Assembly: GCA_028583685.1 (NCBI GenBank)
Contig: JAMXIF010000045.1
Span: 5,227,419 to 5,291,418 of the forward strand
DNA from: Petaurus breviceps papuanus
Taxonomy: Eukaryota; Chordata; Mammalia; Diprotodontia; Petauridae
DNA: 64,000 nucleotides
Reading direction: 5' to 3'
The translations under genes were made by a program, and so were the position numbers. Under the pieces are notes generated by a model. It worked only from the letters and a program-made list of their open reading frames with translations. It had not been told where the DNA came from and made no database searches. Position 1 is the stretch's first letter, and each line of letters begins with the position of its first letter. Shown piece after piece: positions 55,641 through 64,000 of the stretch.

Positions 55641-56285
55641 ACTGATTCAAATCTATAGAATCCCTTCCCTGACCTCCCCCTCCCCCAATAAGTTAAGAAA
55701 AATAGATGTGTTTGTACAGAATGACCATCCTGGGATAACAGCCTAGATCCATCTGTGTGACACTCATTTCCTAAGGCTTGGGTTCAACCTTTACAGGGGT
55801 GAAGGTTACACTTTGTTAGTAAAGGCTACCCCTCAGTCACTTTACCTGGAGGGATGGTATCGTCTTCACTGCTATTCATTCTTATCATTCTAAGTTGAAC
55901 TGTTTCTAGCTCCTACCCCTCTGCATTGTCATTTGCACAATACCCTCTCCCCAGTGTTTTTATGCTCATATTTAAAAGCAGTCAAATGACATATTAAGTC
56001 TCTGAAAGTCTCTCAATTTCTTCTGTTTTTCTTATTCTCTCTTATTGTGTATTTCATATTAAAATATTTGGTTCTTCATAACCGTTTTTCTTAATCTTTG
56101 GTTCAAAATATTGGGTTGACTCAGTAGCTTCTGATAAGACCTAGATGTAAAGGATTTTGTCTTGGAGATAACTCTTTTAATATAAATAATACATTGCATA
56201 CTTATTGAATACTTATTATGAAGCATTGTTGTAACCCTGGCTGTTCTGTATGACTGTGTATATGATTTTTGATGATGCTTTAGAT
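55641..56285. other. unassigned sequence
   Basis: No gene or repeat recognised. The 108-codon minus frame at 56059-56385 overlaps a MIR and has no recognisable domain. Confidence 0.4.
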
Positions 56286-56289
56286 TGAA

Positions 56290-56485
56290 GGAGAGGCAGA
56301 AAAATACAGTGGAAAGAATACTTTCTCCCAAGTCAAAGGCTGCTTCTTGAGTGTATGATCTGTGTAGCCTTTGATAAATCCTCAATCCTTCCTTGTCCTC
56401 AGTTTCCCTGATTGTAAAATGAAGAAAGTTGACTAAATGTCCTCAAGGTTGTTTCTTATTCTCCATTTAAGATACTGTGATAAGC
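56290..56485 (+). repeat. MIR-class SINE, sense
   Basis: 'aatacagtggaaagaatact' and 'ctttgataaatcctcaatcc' run to 'gtcctcagtttccctgattg' and 'taaaatgaagaaagttgac'. Confidence 0.75.
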
Positions 56486-58165
56486 AATGACAAATAACAG
56501 TGTATGACAATTAGTTTGATGTAGTAAAGAAATGTTTGACACATTTCTCTAGGAAATGGGAAATGGGGATCTATCTTCTGTCAATCATTAGTCCTTATTG
56601 GTAAAATAGAATTAAGAATTTAAAGACATTTAAAAATACATGATTTCAGAAGTCATTTGTTTGGATCATCTCAATCTACAGCATTACTTTGCCCCTTTCT
56701 CTGGCAATCATGTTTACATATTGTCTTAGGTAAGCTTGGCCAAGTGAGGAGATCCAAATCAGGAAGGGCTGAGGAGATGCAGTAAATTCTAGAACTGTGA
56801 TAAATTACCATGTTGCCTCATGAATATTCATCCTGAAGTGAAATTCATGAATATTTATGTAAATTTGCTTTAATGCTAAGTATAAATAAATTTTGAAAAA
56901 CCCTCTCCTTCTACCTTTATCCCAGATGATCAGTGGAATTCACATTAGTAATTCAGGGAGCAAAGGGCCTAGTCAGCATTCAGCATCAGCATGTTTTAAA
57001 GAGAAGAGTGGGTAATAAACTCTGACTCATAAGATGCATTGTTCTCACACAACAACCAGCAGCTGAATAATTAAGATCAAGAGAAAATGCTTGCTAGTTC
57101 TAGGTTTCTGTACCTCTCCATTGCTGAGTTCTTTTTGAATTGATCAGAATCATTTTTTTTCAAAATGCTAGAAATGGATAAGTAACTAGTGTATTTCAGA
57201 ATCCAATAGAAATACCTGGCCTGTAACATCGCCCAAGAATATTGTTATATAACCATATTTAAAGACTATTTTGAGGCCTCAAAATAAAAATAAAATCTAA
57301 AACTTGTAAACATAGCATTATGACCTTCAGAAAAAACAATAAAGTCTGATGCATGGGGATTTTAACAATAATATAATGGGATTATAGAGATCTCCCTTAA
57401 TCTTCTGGTTTCAAAAGGATTTTTACTGAAAGATTGAACAAACTACCTTTGGTGTATTATCATGTTTTAAATCATTTTACTGTTGGAAGAAAAATCAAAC
57501 ATCATCAACTCCAATACTTAAGTGATTTTGTGAACTGACTTCATCACTCAAAAGTGGTCATATAGCTTCCTATCCCCTTCCCTAATCCCCAGTTCTCAGT
57601 TTCCACCAAGTTCAAAATGTCTTCTCTTGAATGATGCTGAGCCCCTGTCCCAATTTCATCTCTACTGGAAATTAATGAGATCCCTGTTCCACTACATTCC
57701 TCTTAGAATACTACCTGATTTTCAACCATTGTTTGTCAACCACATTTTAGCTCATTATTTGGATGAGCATGGAATCACCAAAAACTACCTTTCTATTAAG
57801 ATAGTAAATGACTGGGATTGATCATTTTCCTTTCCCTCATTCCACTATGACTTATTATCTGGCCTGTCACCATGCCCTCTAAATAACCTAGATGCAATCA
57901 TCTGACCTCCCATTGTTCAATAAAGGATAATACACTTTGCCATCTATCCTGCTGATGCACATTAAGATTCACTGGTCCTTTCTATCTGCTCTGGTACTGA
58001 ATCCTCCTATAGGAATTTTCTCTTCTAATAATAATAAAGGCTTCTTTAACATAGGTGGCATTGCATTTTTTTCATTTGTATATCAAACTCTCTATATAAA
58101 TGTATTTCTAAAATTCTATCTAGTCTCTGAGCTCCTGAATTGTAACGATATACTTTCCAATGCAG
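56486..58165. other. unassigned, unique-looking block; AT motif cluster at 56800-56880
   Basis: No repeat is recognised for about 1.7 kb. At 56820-56831 there is the palindrome ATGAATATTCAT. It is followed within 30 bp by ATTCATGAATATTTAT and ATGTAAATTTGC, a tight POU/homeodomain-like cluster. No exon or open frame of note is visible. Confidence 0.35.
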
Positions 58166-58167
58166 AA

Positions 58168-58845
58168 CTTCATATTTTTTAGGCTACATGTACAGACACA
58201 TTAAACATATTTACACATTAGTCACACACTAAAGAAAAATCAGAAATAAAAGGAAAAACCACAAGAAAGAAAAAAATGAAAAAAATAAAATAGTAGGCTT
58301 TGATCTGTATTCATACTCCACAGTTCTTTCTCTGGAGGTGGGTAGCATTTTCCATCTTTAGACTTTTGGAATTGTTTTAGATCATTGCATTGCTAAGAAG
58401 AGCTAAGTCTATCAAAGTTCATCCTCACACAATGTTGTTGTTACTGTGGACAATGTTCTCCCATTTCTATTCACCTCACTCAGCATCAGTTCATCTAAAT
58501 CTCTCCAGGTTTTTTTTTCTGAAATCCACCTACTCATCATTTCTAATGGAACAATAGTATTCCATTGCATTGATATCCCACAACTTCTTCAGACATTCCT
58601 GAATTATTGGGCATCACCACAATTGTCAATTTTTGGTCACCACAAAAAGAGTTGCTAGAAATAATTTTTTTCATATGGGTTTTTCTCTCATTTTTATGAT
58701 TTCTTTGTGATACAAACCTATAAGTGGTACTGCTGGATCATAGGTTATGCATAGTTTTACATCCATTTGGACATAATTCCAAATTGTTGCCTAGAATGGT
58801 TGGATCAAGAACTTCACATTTTTAACATATCTAATGTCAAGAAAA
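58168..58845 (-). mobile_element. L1 3' part, antisense
   Basis: 'aaaaaccacaagaaagaaaa', 'gctttgatctgtattcatac', 'tcaccacaaaaagagttgct' and 'ggtactgctggatcataggt' run to 'aaattgttgcctagaatggt'. This is the complement of the 3'UTR and the ORF2 C-terminus. It is 5'-truncated. Confidence 0.88.
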
Positions 58846-58847
58846 TT

Positions 58848-58905
58848 CTTCAATTCAACTGAACAAGCATTTATTAAGTTTCCATTATATGTGAAAGCAC
58901 TGTAA
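58848..58905 (+). repeat. L2 3' fragment
   Basis: 'caactgaacaagcatttatt' and 'aagtttccattatatgtg' match the L2 3' motif. Confidence 0.5.
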
Positions 58906-59065
58906 TACAGTGGGAAGAGAAATGGCCATGGGGTTAGGAGTAATGGATTTGAATACTGATTCTTCCACTAGCTATCTCTGTGATCTTGGGGAAGTCACAT
59001 CATTTCTCAGAGCCTTATATACTTCATGTATAATTAAATTGGATGCATTTGACTAGCACATCTAT
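58906..59065 (+). repeat. MIR-class SINE, sense
   Basis: 'aatacagtgggaagagaaat' and 'taatggatttgaatactgat' run to 'cttggggaagtcacatcatt'. Confidence 0.75.
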
Positions 59066-59610
59066 GAAATAATAATAATGTAAATGGTGAAAAGGAATTG
59101 GAAAGTTAGATAAATACAATTATTTATCTTTGACCCATGATAAAAAAGAAATCCTCTTCCTTCCATTAGAAGTGAAAGAGTATGAGTATACAATGCTGTA
59201 TATTCTGTCATACATAGCTGATGAATCGGTTTTGTTTACCTAATTCCCTATCCACTCACCAAGATGAATATTAAATAGGTAGGTAGATAGATAAATAGAT
59301 GGGTAGATGGATAGATAGATAGATGTATCAATAGAACTTTTTTTATTTTTGTTCAATTCAGAGAGATTCACTACAACGTTGATTTCAAGAAAATGAATTT
59401 ACAGCCATTGTAACTATTAATAGTTACAATTAATAGACAATCCATTAAGTATTGAAGAGTTTATGATCGTTGGTGAAATGATTACCTATTTGATAAAGTT
59501 ATATAAACCTGAGGTATTTTAAAATGTGTTTTCTTGATAGCTTTTTACATTACATCACAGATGCCTAAAACAAAACAAAACAAAACAAACTCTTGTCTCT
59601 CCAGAAGAAA
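59066..59610. other. unassigned; GATA and AAAAC arrays
   Basis: 59275-59325 is an imperfect GATA/GTAG array and 59567-59592 a CAAAA array. Nothing else is recognised. Confidence 0.5.
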
Positions 59611-59612
59611 CC

Positions 59613-60490
59613 CTCTTAACAATAGGGGAGTGACTGAGGTACCACCTCACATCTAACAAATCAACTCATATTACAAAAAAAAAAAAGAAAACAATGAATG
59701 TTGGAGGGGATGTGGGAAAACTGGGGCACTAATGCGTTGTTGGTGGAATTGCTGCTCCAACCATTCTGGAAAGCAATTTGGAACTATGCTCAAATAGCAA
59801 TAAAACTATGCATACCCTTTGATCCAGCAATACCATTGCTAGGGCTATATCCCAAAGAATCCACCCAAAAAGGGAAAATGACCTATTTGTACAAAATTGT
59901 ACACAAAATGACCTATTTGTACAAAAATATTTATAGCAGCTATTTTGTGGTGACTGAAAACTGAAAATCAAAGGGATGCCTATCAATTGGAGAATGACTA
60001 AAGAAGTCATGGCATATGATTGTAATGGAATATCATTGTGTTATAAGAAATGACAAGCAGGATGATTTCAGAAAAAGCTATAAAGGCTTACATGAACTGA
60101 TGCATGGTGAAATGAACAGAACCAGGACAACATTGTTCACAGTAGCAGTCATAGTGTTTGATGAAGAAGTGTGAATGACTTAGCAATTCTCAGCAATACA
60201 AAGATCCAAGATTATCCCAAAGGACCAATGATGAAGCATATTAGTCACCTTCAGAGAAAGGGCTGATATTGTTTGGATATGGACTGAAGCCTGCTATATA
60301 TCACTTTCAATCTTTTTCTTCTAATCTTTTGAGGCTTCTTGTATAAAATAAATAATTTGGAAATATTTTACATAACTGCACATACATAACCTATATCTGA
60401 TATCTCAGGGAGAGAGGAGGGGAGGAAAAGAGGGATAGAATTTGGAACTCAAAACTTTAAATAAAATGTTGGAAAAATAAATTATGTTTT
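59613..60490 (+). mobile_element. L1 3' part, sense, 5'-truncated
   Basis: It starts in ORF2 ('gggagtgactgaggtaccac') and carries 'ttgatccagcaataccattg' and 'gatgcctatcaattggagaa', encoding the FDPAIPLLGLYPKE text of the ORF2 C-terminus. It ends with the 3'UTR and an A-rich end. A local duplication ('aaaatgacctatttgtacaa' appears twice, 59875-59925) inserts about 28 bp. It lacks the rest of ORF2. Confidence 0.9.
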
Positions 60491-60499
60491 AAAAACTTC

Positions 60500-60800
60500 A
60501 AAAATAACAATCCAGGAGGTACATGACTAGATCCATACTTAAGGGAGATTATTCTGATAGCTAAATGGTATAGATGGAATGAAGTGGGGAAAGACATGAG
60601 GCAGGCAGAGCCACCAATAGGTTATTGCAATAGTCTTGAAGTGTTGAAAACACACAGTCTTGAAGTGAGAGTGCCTATACCAGGTTTGTTATAATGTTAG
60701 AGTAGAAAAGGTGGCCTACAAGAGTATTGTTATGAAGGTAAAATCAATAGGAATTGTCAATATGTTAAAACTAGTGGTGACTGGGGGATTTTGTCCTGGG
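60500..60800 (+). repeat. L2 fragment, sense
   Basis: 'gagattattctgatagctaa', 'gaggcaggcagagccaccaa' and 'taggttattgcaatagtctt' resemble the L2 interior. Confidence 0.5.
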
Positions 60801-61300
60801 AGAGAATGACAGTTTTTGAAGCTGCAATATTTAGCATTTATTCTTATTTCATTTTTATGATAGCAATTCATTGACTGGGGGCTAGGAGCTTAAAAATAAA
60901 ATTATTGATTTTTTAAACAACTTCCCAGGACAGAAAACAAAAACATATACTGGATTCCTTCTTAGCAATGAATGACCTCATGCTTAAAGGTTTATGACCT
61001 TAGAGGAGTTAGAAGAGTGTGCTACTGTATAACCTATGTCAGACTGCTTGCTTTCTCAATAAGGGGGAAGGGGAGGGAAGAAGAAAAGGAGAGAACCTTA
61101 AATTGAAAAGAAGAATATTGAAATTGTTTTTACATGCAATTGGAGAAAATTAATATTAATTTTTAAAAGGAATATGTTTGCAGATATTAGAACTGGAAGG
61201 TTTGCACTTCCTCTTCTTATTTAGAGAAAACGAGAGAGAAGGAGCCAATGGGGTACCTAGAGAAGTAGTCATACTCAAGGTGAGAAGTAGATAGGTCCAT
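60801..61300. other. unassigned sequence
   Basis: No gene or repeat recognised. Confidence 0.4.
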
Positions 61301-61316
61301 AAAACAGATGAGACTA

Positions 61317-61620
61317 TCCAGGTAGCACAGCGAGTAAGAGCACCGGCTCCAGTGTTGAGAACACCTGGAGATCGAATCCCGGGCTCAGACACTTAGCACC
61401 CACCCAGAAACACCTGGCCGTGTAACCTTGAGCAAGTTACTTAATCCCAATTGCTTAGGGGCGGCCAGGTGGCTCAGCGAGTAAAGAGCACCAGCTCCAG
61501 TGTTGGGACGACCTGGAGATTGAATCCCGGGCTGAGACACTCAGCACCACACCCAGAAATAACTGGTCTTGTAACCTTGAGCAAGTTACTTAACCCCGAT
61601 TGCTTTAAAAAAAAAAAAAA
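61317..61620 (+). repeat. dimeric tRNA-derived SINE, sense
   Basis: Left arm 61317-61457 ('caggtagcacagcgagtaag', B-box-like GATCGAATCC, 'cacccacccagaaacacctg') is joined by 'attgctta' to a right arm 61458-61606. The right arm starts GGGGCGGCCAGG and has the variant 'caccacacccagaaataact'. A 14-A tail follows. A single target duplication (CAGATGAGACTA at 61305-61316 and 61621-61632) encloses both arms. The first 9 bases of the left arm are missing. Confidence 0.95.
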
Positions 61621-61632
61621 CAGATGAGACTA

Positions 61633-61905
61633 AGTAATTTTGATAATCATGCTCACTAGCACAATTCCACACACCTGAAAATTGGTTCCACTTTACCACC
61701 ACAACCACTACTAATGCTATTTCCATCTTTATTTCATATTCTTTGTCAAACTGAGCTCCTTTTAGTATCTCACACTTTTATGGAGCTCAATATTTTAAAA
61801 AATTTGCCTTGCTTACAACCATCTAATGAAAAAGATTCAATAAATATTATTATCCATACTTGACCTCCCTGTGTCTAAAAATGTTTCAGTAATAGCCTAA
61901 CATGT
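61633..61905. other. unassigned sequence
   Basis: Nothing recognised. Confidence 0.4.
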
Positions 61906-61907
61906 TT

Positions 61908-62045
61908 TGTCATTTTATACACTTGGAGATGGAGAGTACTCCAAGTATCATCTAGTGAAAATGTTCATTTCATCAGGCAAAGTCATGGAGGTATTAAATG
62001 GCAGAGCTGGGGCTCCAAACCAATCCCTTTTATACCATGTCATCT
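61908..62045 (-). repeat. MIR fragment, antisense
   Basis: 'gaaaatgttcatttcatcag', 'gcaaagtcatggaggtatta' and 'ggcagagctggggctccaaa' follow antisense MIR order. Confidence 0.6.
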
Positions 62046-63455
62046 TGAAATTATGTGGACCTAACTGATATATACTCATACAACATTTCTTCAAGTCACT
62101 TTCTTGGGCTTTCTAGACCAAGTGGACTTATGAAAAAGATAGGTAAAAAAAAATCTTGAAATCATCTGTCCAAGTCCATTATTAGCAGAATTTGCAAAAT
62201 ATTAATTGTTTTTATTGTGAACCACAGTATAAAAAACAAACTTTCCACATACTAAGACACCCAAAGTTGAATTGAACATAAAATTGTGACATCAGTAAGT
62301 AAAACTTGTTCCATTTAGTATACATTAAATACAATTTATTAATATCATTAATAAAATACCTATCTCTGGGACCTAAATCTGACACCATCCCCTCTCTGGT
62401 GTCTGGTAGACACAACCCAAAGTTGAAAGCTCGAGAAAATACTGGTAGGAGTTTTTCCTATGAACATAAATTCATAGGAAAACGCTGACCTAGAAATGAT
62501 TTGTATTATTGGTTCTATTCCTGCCATTTGATCATCACTAGTTTCTTATCACCACCCATAATTTTAGATCTCAAGTACACTGTTTATTTTCAAGGTTTCT
62601 TCACTGTGAAGAGTTTAGAATGATTTGAGGATTACATGAAAAAACATAATTTTCAAGACACTATCCTTTGTAGTCTACACAAAAATGGAAATCCTAGCCT
62701 TTATATCATAACTCTCGATTTAGTCTTTGATTTTTTTTTGTTCCACTTGGTAGGACCACTCTTATTTTCTACTATTTGTGACAAATAAAGTAGTTTAAGA
62801 TGAGGGGAAAGAATCTGCATATATATAACTAAAAATCTCATTTGAAGACTTCATGAGGCAATGTAACTTTAAAGGGAATTTAAATTTATTTTCTATAGTA
62901 TACATGAGGCAATGCAGCTACAGCAATCAGGAGCCTGAAACACTCATCATCCATCACCATTTCATATTATCTGATAGTTCTCTGCAAAGATTATGTTAGA
63001 ATGTGGAATAAAACATAAGCTTTTTCTGTTTTATTTTTTCTTTGTATTCCCAGGATATAAAACCCTTACAAATTTTATTGAAAATATCAGTATGCTTTAA
63101 AGGAAATTATTTCTTTTAAACATTTCAAACAATCAATATTTTCCTCACTATGGTCATACCTTTCACAAATGGAGATTGCAGTCCCTGAAGGTATTGATAG
63201 ATAGCAATTTAGGTGTTACTGCAGACAAAATTAAAAACAATGAAAAGCAAACCAAAATAAAATTCATCTGATGACCATTTGGTGATGAGTCTTTGAAATA
63301 AGCTAGACTAATCCCTGGTTAATGGACACACAATACAGAACAGAGTGTGAATCCAGCCTCTTACTCTTGCCATTTATGTGAATTGTAGCAGAAACTAAAT
63401 AAACATATTTTCCATCCAATAATAATAATTGGATTTATAATTTGCTTTAAATGTT
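62046..63455. other. unassigned sequence
   Basis: About 1.4 kb without a recognised gene, repeat or tandem array. Confidence 0.4.
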
Positions 63456-63457
63456 TC

Positions 63458-63660
63458 ATGATATTTCAATATATTACCTCATTCTATTTTCACAGCAACC
63501 CTGAGAAGTAGGTGATGTATTATCTCCACTTTACAGTTGAGGAAACTGAGGCAGAGAGAGGTTAAGTGACTTAATGTGTGTGTGTTTGACTCAGAATTTG
63601 ATTTCAAATCTTCCTAACTCCAAGTACAGAACTCTATCCAATTACTTACCAACAGTGTGG
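63458..63660 (-). repeat. MAR1/MIR-like SINE, antisense
   Basis: 'tcacagcaaccctgagaagt', 'ctccactttacagttgagga' and 'aactgaggcagagagaggtt' run to 'gaatttgatttcaaatcttc'. A short GTGTGTGT run replaces part of the middle. Confidence 0.85.
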
Positions 63661-63769
63661 GAAAAGCCCACATTCCTCAAAGGACTTGATTTTTTTTTCA
63701 GATTCTGACATTCTCTCCAGATCTCTTTTTAGAACTTGTCCTCCACTGTCCTTGTGTTAGGACAGTACT

Positions 63770-63960
63770 ATATCTAGGTACAGAAAGGACCTCAAAGTCA
63801 TAAAGTACATTCTCTTGATTTTACAAATAAGGAAAATGGGGCCCTGACAGGTGAAGCATTTGGGGAACTAGGTGACAGTGGTAACAAGTGGCAGGTCCAG
63901 GATTTGAATAAGGCATCTATGATTACCAATTCAGCCTTGCACCATGCTATTCTCTCTGCA
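63770..63960 (-). repeat. MIR-class SINE, antisense
   Basis: 'acagaaaggacctcaaagtc', 'ttgattttacaaataaggaa' and 'ggcaggtccaggatttgaat' run to 'ccttgcaccatgctattctc'. Confidence 0.75.
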
Positions 63961-64000
63961 TCTGAGAAAGAATTTATGGTGGTGAGGGCTTAATCAAAAC

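Overview
This is an AT-rich, gene-poor stretch of a mammalian genome, almost certainly from a marsupial. The evidence is the repeat set: L1 copies with marsupial-style ends, tRNA-derived SINEs of the WSINE/MAR type, RTE/BovB pieces and composite SINEs with an RTE-like head, plus old MIR/MAR1 and L2 copies. I cannot fix the species. I found no functional host exon, no RNA gene and no CRISPR array. The long open frames lie in microsatellites, LTRs or LINEs. The window is best read as intergenic or deep intronic DNA.

Layout. 1-2.5 kb: a TCTCTG microsatellite and old SINEs. 2.5-4.5 kb: a three-layer nest, with an L1 5' end split by a 5-bp-TSD LTR that is itself split by a second LTR. 5-17 kb: old SINEs, microsatellites, a hAT-like terminus, and a SINE carrying an 80-bp patch copied from 2.6 kb upstream; a 10-N gap sits in an AGAT array at 17.0 kb. 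18-23 kb: antisense L1 pieces, a UBE2L3 retrocopy joined to an L1 3' end, and a BovB/RTE fragment split by an L1 5' end. 24.4-28.3 kb: an antisense L1 split by a sense L1 piece that hosts an LTR, then a solo LTR with a perfect TSD. 28-34 kb: MIR and L2 fossils. 34-40.5 kb: a very decayed L1 interrupted by a SINE and a broken LTR element.

42-46 kb: a dimeric SINE, two L1 5' ends facing each other, an RPL23A processed pseudogene, and a solo LTR carrying a SINE. 49.5-55.4 kb: a full-length but dead L1, inserted into a MIR with a 13-bp target duplication. 55-64 kb: mostly unassigned DNA, L1 3' fragments and a second copy of the dimeric SINE at 61.3 kb.

The strongest observations are: (1) a two-armed SINE present at two loci, each with one target-site duplication around the whole dimer, so the dimer itself appears to move; (2) a UBE2L3-L1 chimeric retrocopy; (3) two short locally templated patches at 13.0 kb and 27.3 kb; (4) several L1 copies keeping the 5' end but not the 3' end, the reverse of the usual pattern. 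No coordinated gene system is visible.
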